Notes: generated by a model not told the origin, from the sequence alone. DNA of 64,000 nucleotides from Arthrobacter woluwensis (GCF_900105345.1 NZ_FNSN01000003.1:2108001-2172000), one strand, 5' to 3'; positions 51,593 through 60,948 are shown, counted from the first letter of the stretch. Program-made: numbers and translations.

Positions 51593-53596
51593 GTGTCCGC
51601 ACGAAAGACCGAACGAATCCTCAACCTGCTGATCGCGTTGCTGTCCAGCCCCCGCGGCCACACCAGGGCCTACCTGGAATCTACCGTCTACGCCTATTGC
51701 CGCGCGGAGGGCATGAATGACGCTGCGATCGAACGCATGTTCGAACGCGACAAGGCCGAGCTGCGGGACATGGGCGTCCCTCTGGAGGTCTTCGATGACG
51801 AGACCTTCGACATCGACGATTCCTCCGGCTCCCGGTACCGCGTCAACCCGGACGACTACCTGCTGCCCGTCCTGCAGCTCACCGCCGAGGAACGACTGCT
51901 GCTGCAGCTCGCCGCCCAGCTCTGGGAGCAGGCGAGCCTCCGTTCGGCGGGCAGCGCCGCGCTCCGCAAGCTCACCGACGGCCAGGATCCCGACGACGGG
52001 TCCCCGGCACCCGTGCTGCCCCGCGTCACCACGGGCGGCGCCGCCCTCGAAACGCTGCACCGTGCCCTGGCAGGCCGCCATCCGGTCCGGTTCGGCTACC
52101 GCGCCTCCGCGGCGGAGGAGCCCGCCACGCGCCGGCTCGAACCCCACGGGCTCGGTAACCGCGCGGGACAATGGTACGTCGTCGGCCATGATCTGGACCG
52201 CGACGCGGAACGGACCTTCCGGCTGAGCAGGATCACCACGACTGTCGAGGTGGAGGAGCGGAAGCGGTTCGCCCCGCCGCGGGACTTCTCCATCGCCGCC
52301 GCCCTCGATTCGATGGAAGCCTACCCGGAGCAGCAAGCCGTGGTCCGTCTGCCGCACGGCGGGGGAGCGCAGTGGCGTGTGAGGGCCGATCGGGTCGACG
52401 GGGACCACGCCACCATCAGCTATCAGGACGAATCGGCCTTCCTGGACGAACTGGCCGCTCTCGCGCCGACGGTGCAGGTGGTCGAACCGGCCCGGCTGCG
52501 GGACGCGGTGATCGGCCGCCTCCGGAGCGCTGCGGAGGCCCTGTCCCTTCCCGCCGGCGTCACCGAATTCCGCACGCCGCCGGTGAAACGGGGACCGAAA
52601 TCCTCCTCCGAGACCACGGTTCGCCGGCTCCTGGGCATGATCCCGTTCCTCGTGCGTCACGGCGGGATCCTCAAATCGGAACTCGCGGCCGAGTTCGGCA
52701 TCACCGGCCGTCAGCTGGACGACGATCTTGAGCGCATCATGATGGTCGGCCGTCCCGAGGGGTATCACAACGACCTCATGGACATCGTGGACGACGGCGA
52801 GCGGGTGTGGATCAACAACGCCCTGGATCTGGCTCAGCCGATCCGGTTCTCCCCGGAGGAGGCCTGGACGCTTCTGGTGGGCCTCGACGCGCTCTCCGAG
52901 CTGGGCATCGGCGGGGACGCCAGCTCGATCGAATCGCTGCGGCTCCGGCTGGCGGGCGCGGCAGGGGACTCGCTCGCCCTGGCGGAGGCTATCAAGGTCC
53001 GCATGGCCCCGTCGGGCAGCCTCGGACGGCACCTCGAGCAGCTGCGGGACGCGATCGACCGCGGAGTCCGCGTCCGCATCGGGTATGTGGTCCCGAGCCG
53101 TGACGAGCTGACCGAACGGCTCATCGATCCCCGCAGGCTGCGCTCGGTGGACCAGCAGTGGTACGTGGACGCCTGGTGCCACCGGGCCGGCGCCCCGCGG
53201 AACTTCCGCCTCGACCGGATCGCCTCCCTCGAGGTGACCGCCGAACCCGTCGACGCCTCCCTGTGGGACGGCGCGGTGGATGAGGTGCCGTTCACCGTCC
53301 GCGAACAGGCCCCGCGCGTCCTGGTGGTCTTCTCTCAGGAGTCCCGCTGGCTCGCGGCCCGCTACAACGCGCTGCGCACCGCGACCCTCGACGACGGCGA
53401 CGTCCTGGCGGAACTCGCCGTCGCGTCCCCTTCCTGGCTGGCCGGGCTCGTGGCGCAGACCGTGGGCACCGTGCGGGTGGTCTCGCCGCCGTCCGTCGTG
53501 GACCAGGTGAAGGCGTGGCTCGCCAGGGGGCTGGATTCCTACGGAGTCCCGACACTCGGAGAGAATTCCCAGGCAGGGAAAGGTAGGCTGGAGTGA
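51593..53596 (+). CDS. pafBC: DNA-damage transcription activator PafBC (natural fusion)
   Basis: PafB and PafC form a WYL-domain activator that switches on the SOS-independent DNA-damage response in mycobacteria; in Arthrobacter both are one chain. The 667-residue protein has two copies of the order winged helix, WYL domain, C-terminal WCX region. The first winged helix is at 1-75 (KTERILNLLIALL), its WYL near 150-215 (VRFGYRAS, GQWYVVGHDLDRD). The second winged helix is near 340-395 (FLVRHGGILKSELAAEFG), its WYL near 480-545 (VRIGYVVPS, QQWYVDAWCHRAG). The start is GTG. It lies between the Pup genes and tat, as usual. Confidence 0.95.
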   Translation: MSARKTERILNLLIALLSSPRGHTRAYLESTVYAYCRAEGMNDAAIERMFERDKAELRDMGVPLEVFDDETFDIDDSSGSRYRVNPDDYLLPVLQLTAEERLLLQLAAQLWEQASLRSAGSAALRKLTDGQDPDDGSPAPVLPRVTTGGAALETLHRALAGRHPVRFGYRASAAEEPATRRLEPHGLGNRAGQWYVVGHDLDRDAERTFRLSRITTTVEVEERKRFAPPRDFSIAAALDSMEAYPEQQAVVRLPHGGGAQWRVRADRVDGDHATISYQDESAFLDELAALAPTVQVVEPARLRDAVIGRLRSAAEALSLPAGVTEFRTPPVKRGPKSSSETTVRRLLGMIPFLVRHGGILKSELAAEFGITGRQLDDDLERIMMVGRPEGYHNDLMDIVDDGERVWINNALDLAQPIRFSPEEAWTLLVGLDALSELGIGGDASSIESLRLRLAGAAGDSLALAEAIKVRMAPSGSLGRHLEQLRDAIDRGVRVRIGYVVPSRDELTERLIDPRRLRSVDQQWYVDAWCHRAGAPRNFRLDRIASLEVTAEPVDASLWDGAVDEVPFTVREQAPRVLVVFSQESRWLAARYNALRTATLDDGDVLAELAVASPSWLAGLVAQTVGTVRVVSPPSVVDQVKAWLARGLDSYGVPTLGENSQAGKGRLE

Positions 53597-53949
53597 TGCC
53601 GTGGTGGTCCTGGATTCTGATCTGGGTGGCGATCCTCGCCCTCAGCGCTCTGCTGTTCGTGGTGCTCGGAATCAAGCTTTTCCGACAGTTCACGGCCATG
53701 ATGCGTCAGCTCGGGTCTGCGGCGGATATGCTGTCCGGGTTGGACTCGGACAGTCCGCGCACACCGCTTCCCGAACATCGTCTGGAAGTCCTCGGCATCT
53801 ACGCTGATCCCGAGGAGATGCGCGCCCGCTATGAGGCGGGGAAGGCCGAGCGCCGGGAACTTCGGCGGCAACGTCGTGTGGTCCGTCGTGCAGCGGCCCA
53901 CCGGGCACAGAAGCTGCGCGATGTGGGCCTTGAGCGCCCTATGATTTAA
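53596..53949 (+). CDS. Small membrane protein with basic tail
   Basis: This 117-residue protein has one N-terminal helix (about 4-27), a middle with a short amphipathic stretch ([18 protein letters not shown]), and an Arg-rich helical C-terminus (EERR and RRQRRVVRR-like patches). It overlaps the pafBC stop by one base (TGATG); a GTG three bases upstream is an alternative start. tatA follows after 20 bp. I recognise no named family, though similar small proteins lie between pafC and tatA in relatives. Function unknown. Confidence 0.75.
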   Translation: MPWWSWILIWVAILALSALLFVVLGIKLFRQFTAMMRQLGSAADMLSGLDSDSPRTPLPEHRLEVLGIYADPEEMRARYEAGKAERRELRRQRRVVRRAAAHRAQKLRDVGLERPMI

Positions 53950-53969
53950 GAAAGAGAAAGGACCCCGAC

Positions 53970-54233
53970 ATGGGACGACTTTTTGATGGCCCCTGGCCCA
54001 TCGTGATCATCATCATCGTGGCGCTGCTGCTGTTCGCGGCCCCCAAGCTTCCTCAGATGGCGCGCAGCCTCGGTCAGTCGATGCGCATCATGAAGTCCGA
54101 GGTCAAGCAGATGAAGGATGAGAGCCCTTCCAAGAACAAGGCCGAGGAGCCCGTCGAGGGCAAGGTCGTGCAGCACCCCGAGGCTGCCACGAAGGACAAC
54201 GGCGAGCAGACCCCGCCGTCCGGCAACGCTTAA
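53970..54233 (+). CDS. tatA: Twin-arginine translocase subunit TatA
   Basis: TatA polymerises to form the export path for folded proteins with twin-Arg signals. The 87-residue protein has a short N-terminal helix (about 9-23), the hinge [16 protein letters not shown] where the usual FGxxKLP Gly is Ala, an amphipathic helix to about residue 45, and a charged disordered tail. AAGAGAAAGGA precedes the ATG. tatC begins six bases after the stop, making a TatAC pair. Confidence 0.93.
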   Translation: MGRLFDGPWPIVIIIIVALLLFAAPKLPQMARSLGQSMRIMKSEVKQMKDESPSKNKAEEPVEGKVVQHPEAATKDNGEQTPPSGNA

Positions 54234-54239
54234 GGCGAA

Positions 54240-55067
54240 GTGGCACTCAGCAAAGGCCCTCGGAGGAATCCCGAGGGCCGCATGGCCCTCCTCGATCACT
54301 TCAAGGAACTGAAGAACCGGCTCCTCAAGAGCCTGGTCGCCCTGGCTGTCACCACCGTGGTCGGGTGGTTCCTCTACCCACCGGTGATCGCCTCTTTGTC
54401 GGCTCCTCTGGAGCAGATCGCGCAGGAGATGCACCGGAACGCATCGATGAACTTCTCGTCGATCGCATCGCCGTTCGAGTTCCAGCTGCGGATCGCGATC
54501 CAGATCGGCCTGGTCATCTCCAGTCCGGTGTGGATCTATCAGATCTGGGCGTTCGTCACGCCGGGCCTGACCCGCAAGGAGCGCAAGTTCACCCTGGGCT
54601 TCATGGCGGCGGCCATTCCGCTGTTCCTGGTCGGCGTGTACGTGGCGTGGTCGGTGATCCCCAACATCGTCCGGGCTCTGCTGCACTTCACACCGGACAA
54701 CGCGTCCAACCTCATCAGCGCGGATGACTACCTGACGTTCGCGACGCACACCATGCTGTTCCTCGGACTGGCCTTCCTGGTCCCCGTGATCCTGGTGGGC
54801 GTCAACCTCATGGGTGTCGTGAGCGGCAAGACGATCCTGAAGGCGTGGCGTATCACGGTCTTCGCCGTCTTCGTCCTGGCGGCCATCGCGGCTCCGGGTG
54901 CGGACGCGATCTCCATGTTCATGCTCGCGCTGCCTCTGCTGGCCCTATTCTTCCTGGCGATCGGGATCTGCCTGTTCAACGACAAGCGCCGCGAAGGCAA
55001 GCAGGCGGAGGAGACGGATGCTTCGGCGGACGTCGCGACGCCCACCGAGGATCTCGGAAAACTCTGA
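54240..55067 (+). CDS. tatC: Twin-arginine translocase subunit TatC
   Basis: TatC is the receptor for twin-Arg signal peptides. The 275-residue protein starts at GTG and has six helices. Conserved points are MALLDHFKELKNRLLKS near residue 15 (with the Glu and Arg pair of the first cytoplasmic region), SPVWIYQIWAFVTPGLTRKERKF near 97 with the Pro-rich binding face, and the loop before helix 3. A charged tail follows helix 6. It is directly downstream of tatA. Confidence 0.96.
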   Translation: MALSKGPRRNPEGRMALLDHFKELKNRLLKSLVALAVTTVVGWFLYPPVIASLSAPLEQIAQEMHRNASMNFSSIASPFEFQLRIAIQIGLVISSPVWIYQIWAFVTPGLTRKERKFTLGFMAAAIPLFLVGVYVAWSVIPNIVRALLHFTPDNASNLISADDYLTFATHTMLFLGLAFLVPVILVGVNLMGVVSGKTILKAWRITVFAVFVLAAIAAPGADAISMFMLALPLLALFFLAIGICLFNDKRREGKQAEETDASADVATPTEDLGKL

Positions 55068-55079
55068 GGAACTCTTCAC

Positions 55080-55105
55080 AAGACCGGTCCCGAGGGGCCG
55101 GTCTT
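55080..55105 (+). terminator. Intrinsic terminator of the tat operon
   Basis: AAGACCGG (55080-55087) and the matching CCGGTCTT (55098-55105) form a stem extended by G-C and G-T pairs around a short loop, then GCTGTTT. It lies 13 bp beyond tatC. Confidence 0.7.
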
Positions 55106-55164
55106 GCTGTTTAAGCCCCCGTGGCCCGGCACGGAGCGGCGCCGAATGCCGATACCCTTGAGTA

Positions 55165-57996
55165 ATGCCTCAAATGAGTGAGCCCCTGACTCCCGCCGAG
55201 AAGTATGCCGCGGCCAAAGCCAGGAACAGCGAGAGCAACAGCGCACTCCGGGCATTCCGGCAGACCCTCGCCTTCGAGCTCGACGACTTCCAGGTCGACG
55301 CCTGCCGCGCGCTGGAAGAGGGCCGCGGAGTCCTCCTCGCGGCGCCGACGGGCGCCGGTAAGACCATCCTCGGTGAGTTCGCCGTCTTCTGCGCGCTGCG
55401 CCAGGGCCGGAAGGCCTTCTACACCACGCCCATCAAGGCGCTGAGCAATCAGAAGTACAGCGAGCTGGCCGAGAAGTACGGCGCCGACCAGGTGGGTCTG
55501 CTCACGGGCGACACCAACATCAATGCGCACGCGCCCATCGTGGTCATGACCACCGAGGTGCTGCGGAACATGCTGTACGCCGATTCGGACGCCCTGGCAG
55601 GTCTGGCCTATGTGGTGATGGACGAGGTGCATTACCTCGCCGACCGCTTCCGGGGCGCCGTCTGGGAGGAGGTCATCATCCACCTCCCGCGCGAGGTGCA
55701 GCTGGTCTCCCTGAGCGCCACCGTGTCCAACGCCGAGGAGTTCGGCGCCTGGCTCGCGGCGGTCCGGGGCGACACCGCCATCGTCGTCTCCGAGCACCGC
55801 CCCGTGCCCCTGTGGCAGCACGTGATGGCCGGACGCCAGGTGCTGGACCTGTTCGCCGAGCCGAAGCCGACCGGCGCCGAGGACGACGCCGAAGCCCCGG
55901 CTCATCTCGAGGTCAATCCTGAGCTGCTCAAGATGGTCCGCCCGTCGTCCGGCCGCCGCGGCCCGCAATCCGTGCGCGGCAGGAAGCGCCACGACCGTGC
56001 TCAGGGCCGGAGCGAGATCCGGACCACCGTGCCCCGGGTCTCGCGTCCCGCCGCCATCCAGGCGCTCGAATCTCGCGGACTGCTGCCGGCCATCTACTTC
56101 ATCTTCTCCCGCGCCGCCTGCGACGCCGCCGTGCAGCAGTGCGCGGCCGCCGATCTCTGGCTGACCACCGAGCGGGAACGGCAGATCATCGCCGCCCGTG
56201 TCGACCAGGCCAGCCGGGACATCCCCGGTGAGGACCTGGACGTCCTGGGCTTCTGGGCATGGCGGGACGGCCTGCTGCGGGGCATCGCCTCGCACCACGC
56301 CGGCCTCCTGCCGGCCTTCAAGGAGACGGTCGAGGATCTCTTCGCCGAAGGCCTGGTCCGGGTCGTCTTCGCCACCGAGACGCTGGCCCTCGGCGTGAAC
56401 ATGCCGGCCCGCGCCGTCGTGCTGGAGAAGCTGGACAAGTTCAACGGCGAATCCCGAGTGGGCATCACCGCGGGGGAGTACACCCAGCTGACGGGTCGCG
56501 CCGGACGGCGGGGGATCGACGTCGAAGGCCACGCCGTGGTCCTGTGGCACGAAGGCATCGACCCGCAGGCGGTGGCCGGCCTGGCCTCCAAGCGCACCTA
56601 CCCGCTCAACTCGAGCTTCCGTCCCGGCTACAACATGTCCATCAACCTGCTGGCCCAGTTCGGGCGTGGCCGGTCGCGGGAGATCCTCGAATCGTCCTTC
56701 GCCCAGTTCCAGGCCGACCGGTCCGTGGTGGATCTCGCCCGGCAGGTCCGCAGCCGTGAGGAGTCCCTCGAAGGGTACGCGGAGGCCATGCGCTGCCACC
56801 TGGGCGACTTCGAGGAGTACGCCCGGCTGCGCCAGGAGCTCTCCAGCCTCGAGGGCAAGGCCGCCAAGGAGAACAAGCGGGCCGCCCGGAACTGGATGGT
56901 GTCCTCCCTCACCCGGCTCATGCCCGGCGACGTCATCCACCTGGACGGGGAGCGGGTGCAGGGGTACGCCGTCGTGCTGAATGCGGACACCAACGCGCAT
57001 GAGCCGCGTCCCGCGGTGCTGACCAACGACCACCAGTTGCGCCGCATCGGCCTGGGAGACCTGCAGGGTCCGGTGGACGCGCTGTTCCGGGTGCGCATCG
57101 GGAAGAGCTTCAACGCCAAGACGCCCAAGGACCGTCGCGCCCTGGCCTCGACCATGCGCCACGAGCTGTACAAGCGGGGCATCCTCGACGGCAAGGCCGG
57201 TCTCAACGGTCCGAAGAACCGCCGCAAGGCCGAAGGCAGCAGGGACACCGAGGCGCGGATCGTGCAGCTTCGCAAGGAGATGGCGGCACACCCGTGTCAT
57301 GGCTGCCACGACCGGGAGAACCACGCCCGCTGGGGCGAACGCTGGTGGCGTCTGAGGGCGGAGACCGACACGCTGCTCGCGCAGATCCAGGGGCGGACGA
57401 ACACGATCGCCCGCACCTTCGACCGCCTCTGCGGTCTCCTGGAGGAATTCGGCTACCTGGAATCGCGTGACGGCAAGGAACAGATCACCGAGACGGGAAA
57501 GCGGCTGCGCAGGATCTACGGGGACCGCGACCTTCTCATCGCCCAGGCGCTGCGGGAAGGCGCGTTCGACGATCTGGACGCTTCGGAGATGGCGGCGTTC
57601 GTCACCGTGCTCCTGTATCAGTCCAAGCGCGACGACGGCACCGTGCCTCCACGCATGCCGAGCATCTCCCTGGAGAGCGCGGTGGAGATCGTGGTCCGGG
57701 AATGGGAGCGGCTCTCCGAGGCGGAGAAGCGGCACAAGCTCCCGCTCACGGCCGAACCCGAGCTGCAACTCATCTGGCCCATGTACAAGTGGGCCAAGGG
57801 ACGCCGACTCCAGGAGGTCCTGGCCGGCAGCGATCTGGCCGCCGGTGACTTCGTCCGCTGGGTCCGGCAGGTCATCGATCTGCTCGATCAGATCGCAGGC
57901 GTCCCCGGTCTGGACCCGCGGGTCCAGCGCATCTGCCGCGAAGCGATCACCCGGGTCCGCCGCGGCGTGGTGTCCTATTCATCCCTGAGCGAGTGA
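55165..57996 (+). CDS. Ski2-like DEAD/DEAH-box RNA helicase (HelY-like)
   Basis: This 943-residue superfamily 2 helicase has Walker A LAAPTGAGKT near residue 58, motif Ib-type TPIKALSNQKY, motif II VMDEVHYLAD near 150, motif III SLSATVSN and motif VI LTGRAGRRGID near 445. The C-terminal half has the DSHCT-type domain with a Cys/His patch (HPCHGCHDREN near 705). This is the layout of actinobacterial HelY, linked to RNA processing. In many Actinobacteria it follows tatC, as here after about 100 bp. An internal basic stretch (about 265-290) may be a species-specific loop. Confidence 0.92.
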   Translation: MPQMSEPLTPAEKYAAAKARNSESNSALRAFRQTLAFELDDFQVDACRALEEGRGVLLAAPTGAGKTILGEFAVFCALRQGRKAFYTTPIKALSNQKYSELAEKYGADQVGLLTGDTNINAHAPIVVMTTEVLRNMLYADSDALAGLAYVVMDEVHYLADRFRGAVWEEVIIHLPREVQLVSLSATVSNAEEFGAWLAAVRGDTAIVVSEHRPVPLWQHVMAGRQVLDLFAEPKPTGAEDDAEAPAHLEVNPELLKMVRPSSGRRGPQSVRGRKRHDRAQGRSEIRTTVPRVSRPAAIQALESRGLLPAIYFIFSRAACDAAVQQCAAADLWLTTERERQIIAARVDQASRDIPGEDLDVLGFWAWRDGLLRGIASHHAGLLPAFKETVEDLFAEGLVRVVFATETLALGVNMPARAVVLEKLDKFNGESRVGITAGEYTQLTGRAGRRGIDVEGHAVVLWHEGIDPQAVAGLASKRTYPLNSSFRPGYNMSINLLAQFGRGRSREILESSFAQFQADRSVVDLARQVRSREESLEGYAEAMRCHLGDFEEYARLRQELSSLEGKAAKENKRAARNWMVSSLTRLMPGDVIHLDGERVQGYAVVLNADTNAHEPRPAVLTNDHQLRRIGLGDLQGPVDALFRVRIGKSFNAKTPKDRRALASTMRHELYKRGILDGKAGLNGPKNRRKAEGSRDTEARIVQLRKEMAAHPCHGCHDRENHARWGERWWRLRAETDTLLAQIQGRTNTIARTFDRLCGLLEEFGYLESRDGKEQITETGKRLRRIYGDRDLLIAQALREGAFDDLDASEMAAFVTVLLYQSKRDDGTVPPRMPSISLESAVEIVVREWERLSEAEKRHKLPLTAEPELQLIWPMYKWAKGRRLQEVLAGSDLAAGDFVRWVRQVIDLLDQIAGVPGLDPRVQRICREAITRVRRGVVSYSSLSE

Positions 57997-58033
57997 GCCA
58001 GGGGCAGAGGAAACAGGAAGTGTGAGGTCAGCA

Positions 58034-59680
58034 ATGAACGACGGACGGTCCGGCACCGCATCAGGGCTCAGGCTGTATGTCAACGGCAGCGTGTATTCGG
58101 CGGCGGATCCGTTCGCCACGGCCATGCTGGTGGACGGCGACACGGTCGCCTGGATCGGCTCGGAGCAGGCGGCGCAGTCCCTCCGTGACGACCGCATGGA
58201 GCTGATCGACCTTCGCGGGGCGCTCGTGGTCCCCGGCTTCGTGGACTCGCACGTCCACCTGACGGAGACGGGCCTGGCTCTCGCCTCCCTGGACCTGAGC
58301 GCGGTCCGCTCGGCCCGTGAGCTCCTGGACGCGGTGTCCAAGGCCGCTTCCGCACTCGAAGCGGGCGCGACCGTGTTCGGGCACTCCTGGGACGAGTCCC
58401 GCTGGGAGGATTCCACGCTTCCCACACTCGATGAGCTCGACAGGGCCGCAGGCGGGCGTCCGCTGTACCTGACACGCATCGACGTCCATTCGGCGCTGGT
58501 CAACCGTGCTTCGCTGGCCGTGGCGGGAGACCTCACCGGACTCCGCGGGACCTCCGGCGGCGCCGTGCTGAGCCTGGAGGCTCATGCGGCTGTCCGGCAG
58601 GCCGTGCGCCGCTTCAGCGCCGCACAGCGCGAGGAGTACCAGAAGGTGGCCCTGGACGCAGCGGCGCGTCAGGGCTATGTGGCTCTCGCCGAGATGTCCG
58701 GACCCACCATCGCCGGAATGGACGACCTCCGGCGGGCCGTGGCCTGGAATGCCGTGCCGGGCGCCGGCCCGAGGATCCTTCCGTACTGGGGCGAGGCCGT
58801 GGAGAACGTGGAGCAGGCCAGGGCGCTGCTCGAGGAGCTCGACGTCCCCGTGCTGGGTCTGGCCGGCGACCTGAACATCGACGGCTCCCTGGGGTCCCGC
58901 ACGGCCCTGCTCCGCGCCGATTACGCGGACGCCCCGGGCAACGCCGGTTCCCAGTACCTCTCCGCGGAAGCCGCCGCGGAACACCTCATCGCGTGCACGG
59001 AGCTGGGGCTCCAGGGCGGCTTCCACGCCATCGGCGACGGCGCGCTGGACGTCGTCGTCGACGCACTGGACCGCACCTCGGCCCGGCTGGGGGAGTCCGC
59101 CGTCCGACGCGCGGGTCACCGCGTGGAACACGCCGAGATGCTCGACGCCGACCACATCGCTGCGCTCGTCGCGCACTCCGTGAGCGTCAGCGCCCAGCCG
59201 GCCTTCGATGCCGCCTGGGGTGGACCCGACGGCATGTATGCCCAGCGCCTCGGCTCGCGCTGGGCTGCGATGAATCCGTTCGCCGATCTGTACCGGGCCG
59301 GTGTGCCCCTGGCCTTCGGCAGCGATGCACCGGTCACGCCGCTGCGCCCCTGGGACAGCATCCGCGCTTGCCTGGACCACCGGTCCGAGGGTCAGGGCAT
59401 CTCCGCCCGCGCGGCATTCATCGGACACACGCGGGCCGGGTGGCGCGCTGCTCGGGACTCCAACCCGCTCAACGGCCAACTGGTCCCCGGGGCCCCGGCC
59501 AATTTCGCGGTGTGGGAGGTCGAAAGCCTCATGGTCCAGGTCGCCGACGACCGGGTGGCGTCCTGGAGCACCGACCCGCGCGCCCGCACCCCTCTGCTCC
59601 CGGCACTCGACGGCGCCGAGCCGCGGTGCCTCCAGACCGTGTCCGAGGGCGTGGAGCTGTACCGCTCCGAGGCGATCTGA
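58034..59680 (+). CDS. YtcJ-like amidohydrolase
   Basis: This 548-residue metal-dependent hydrolase belongs to the amidohydrolase-3 group. The first metal motif FVDSHVHL (HxH) lies near residue 72, a later His in GFHAIGDGALD near 335, a His in RVEHAEML near 365 and the Asp in AFGSDAPVTPLRP near 427. Substrates of this family are mostly unknown amides or formyl compounds. The ATG at 58034 has GAGG six bases upstream; a GTG at 58022 is possible. It is commonly found just before the mannosyltransferase gene in Actinobacteria, as here. Confidence 0.9.
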   Translation: MNDGRSGTASGLRLYVNGSVYSAADPFATAMLVDGDTVAWIGSEQAAQSLRDDRMELIDLRGALVVPGFVDSHVHLTETGLALASLDLSAVRSARELLDAVSKAASALEAGATVFGHSWDESRWEDSTLPTLDELDRAAGGRPLYLTRIDVHSALVNRASLAVAGDLTGLRGTSGGAVLSLEAHAAVRQAVRRFSAAQREEYQKVALDAAARQGYVALAEMSGPTIAGMDDLRRAVAWNAVPGAGPRILPYWGEAVENVEQARALLEELDVPVLGLAGDLNIDGSLGSRTALLRADYADAPGNAGSQYLSAEAAAEHLIACTELGLQGGFHAIGDGALDVVVDALDRTSARLGESAVRRAGHRVEHAEMLDADHIAALVAHSVSVSAQPAFDAAWGGPDGMYAQRLGSRWAAMNPFADLYRAGVPLAFGSDAPVTPLRPWDSIRACLDHRSEGQGISARAAFIGHTRAGWRAARDSNPLNGQLVPGAPANFAVWEVESLMVQVADDRVASWSTDPRARTPLLPALDGAEPRCLQTVSEGVELYRSEAI

Positions 59681-59696
59681 AGGGACACCCTCAGAA

Positions 59697-59715
59697 AAGC
59701 CGGTTGACCGGCCTT
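59697..59715 (+). terminator. Small hairpin after the amidohydrolase
   Basis: AAGCCGGT and ACCGGCCTT pair around TG, 17 bp beyond the stop codon, with TTCCC after it. Weak but well placed. Confidence 0.4.
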
Positions 59716-59771
59716 CCCTGAACCCCCTCCTGAACTGCGACGAAGCATGTCCTTGCAGTTCAAGGCCGGGG

Positions 59772-59799
59772 TTGACAGTGAGTTCATGGACCGTAGAGT
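59772..59799 (+). promoter_or_regulatory. Strong sigma-70-type promoter with no ORF downstream
   Basis: TTGACA (59772-59777), a 16-bp spacer, then TAGAGT (59794-59799). The -35 box is a perfect consensus. The nearest start codon in this direction is 360 bp away and has its own promoter. Confidence 0.6.
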
Positions 59800-59805
59800 T
59801 GTACA

Positions 59806-60000
59806 TCACGGGTGGTCATGAGGTCTCTTAGGCCATCCAGCCTCATCGGCAGGACAGCTCAGGGAACCCGGCCAGGCCGGAGATCCCCGCGTCACGGTGG
59901 CGGCACGTCTGAACGGGCCTGGTGGTAGCAGAAAACAGTTGCAGCGGACATGTGTGTGCCGCCTGCGACTGGTCCTTCTCCACCGGGCCCGTTCTTGTGT
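59806..60000 (+). ncRNA. Candidate small non-coding RNA
   Basis: The stretch starts about seven bases after a consensus-like promoter. Its 3' part folds into a long stem, GAACGGGCCTGGTGG (59911-59925) with CCACCGGGCCCGTTC (59980-59994), 14 of 15 pairs standard. An inner stem lies at 59938-59947 with 59959-59969. TTCTTGTGT follows, as in a weak intrinsic terminator. A 5' stem ATGAGG/CCTCAT is also possible. I cannot match it to RNase P, tmRNA, SRP or 6C RNA by eye. The ends are estimates. Confidence 0.4.
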
Positions 60001-60054
60001 CCGGCCTCGAGTCCGGCGGGACGAGGACAAGCGAGCGACCCCGGAGCCGCGGGG

Positions 60055-60088
60055 TTGACCGGAGAGCCTCGGGCGCGTGACTTATAAT
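60055..60088 (+). promoter_or_regulatory. Promoter of polyprenol-phosphomannose synthase gene
   Basis: A perfect -10 box TATAAT lies at 60083-60088. TTGACC at 60055-60060 could be the -35 box but the 22-bp spacing is long. The leader would be about 70 nt. Confidence 0.5.
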
Positions 60089-60165
60089 GGGACTTTGCGC
60101 CCTGCCGGCACTCTCTGTGATCCGAGCGGCGCGGCCAGCTGTCCCGAGCAGAATGGAAAGCCTCT

Positions 60166-60900
60166 TTGCGCGTCCTGACCATCATTCCCACGTTCAATGA
60201 ACTCGAGTCCCTCCCGAAGACGCTCGCTCGGGTGCGCGCCGCGGTTCCGGCCTCCGATGTCCTGGTGGTCGATGACAACAGCCCCGATGGGACGGGACGC
60301 CTGGCGGATCAGATCGCAGCCGAGGACTCCCAGGTCAAGGTGCTGCACCGCAAGGGCAAGGAAGGGCTCGGCGCAGCGTACATCGCCGGCTTCAAGTGGG
60401 GCCTCGGCGAAGGTTATGACGTCCTGGTGGAGCTCGACGCCGACGGATCGCACCAGCCGGAGCAGCTCCCGGAGCTTCTGAAGGCCATTGAGAACGGCGC
60501 CGATCTGGCGATCGGCTCGCGCTGGGTGCCCGGGGGAGAGGTCGTCAACTGGCCGGCCCACCGGCAGCTGATCTCGCGGTGCGGGTCCTTCTACGCACGG
60601 ACCATGCTCGGGCTCCCGATCCGTGACCTCACCGGCGGCTACAACGCCTTCCGCGCCTCCACCCTGCAGACGATCGATCTGGATCTGGTGGAGTCGAAGG
60701 GTTACGGCTTCCAGGTGGATCTCAAGTGGCGCACCGCCAAGGCCGGCCTCGCGATCAAGGAGGTTCCGATCACCTTCGTCGAGCGTGAGTTCGGCACCTC
60801 GAAGATGAGCGGCAACATCGTGGTGGAAGCCATGATCAACGTGACCAAGTGGGGGCTGAACGCTCGCTGGAACGCTCTGACCGGCGGTCGCAAGCGCTGA
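60166..60900 (+). CDS. ppm1: Polyprenol monophosphomannose synthase
   Basis: This GT2-family enzyme moves mannose from GDP-mannose to polyprenyl phosphate, giving the donor for lipoglycans and protein O-mannosylation outside the cell. The 244-residue protein has the GT-A fold: IIPTFNELESLPKTLARV at the start, VVDDNSPDGTG near 35, ELDADGSHQPEQL near 90 (the DAD metal motif), SRWVPGGEVVNWP and YGFQVDL. It has no membrane domain, unlike the fused mycobacterial Ppm1. The start is TTG, with GGAAAG five bases upstream. Position between the amidohydrolase and rbpA is typical. Confidence 0.93.
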   Translation: MRVLTIIPTFNELESLPKTLARVRAAVPASDVLVVDDNSPDGTGRLADQIAAEDSQVKVLHRKGKEGLGAAYIAGFKWGLGEGYDVLVELDADGSHQPEQLPELLKAIENGADLAIGSRWVPGGEVVNWPAHRQLISRCGSFYARTMLGLPIRDLTGGYNAFRASTLQTIDLDLVESKGYGFQVDLKWRTAKAGLAIKEVPITFVEREFGTSKMSGNIVVEAMINVTKWGLNARWNALTGGRKR

Positions 60901-60948
60901 TTCACCGGCGCCGGAAGGCGCCCCTGCCCGGGAGAGACCCGAGACAGA

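Larger units (their letters stand above)
59681..60165. other. 485-bp non-coding region with promoter, structured element and second promoter
   Basis: No coding sequence is supported. From left to right it holds a short hairpin terminator, an 8-bp inverted repeat (59731-59738 with 59755-59762), a strong sigma-70-type promoter (59772-59799), a stretch with a long hairpin ending in a T-rich run (candidate small RNA, about 59806-60000), and a TATAAT promoter for the next gene. Confidence 0.6.

Noticed and set aside
55111-57768. Long minus-strand frame of 885 residues opposite the helicase
   Set aside because: Composition is typical of an antisense shadow in high-GC coding DNA (Val/Gly/His/Arg-rich), without motifs, while the plus strand has full helicase motifs.
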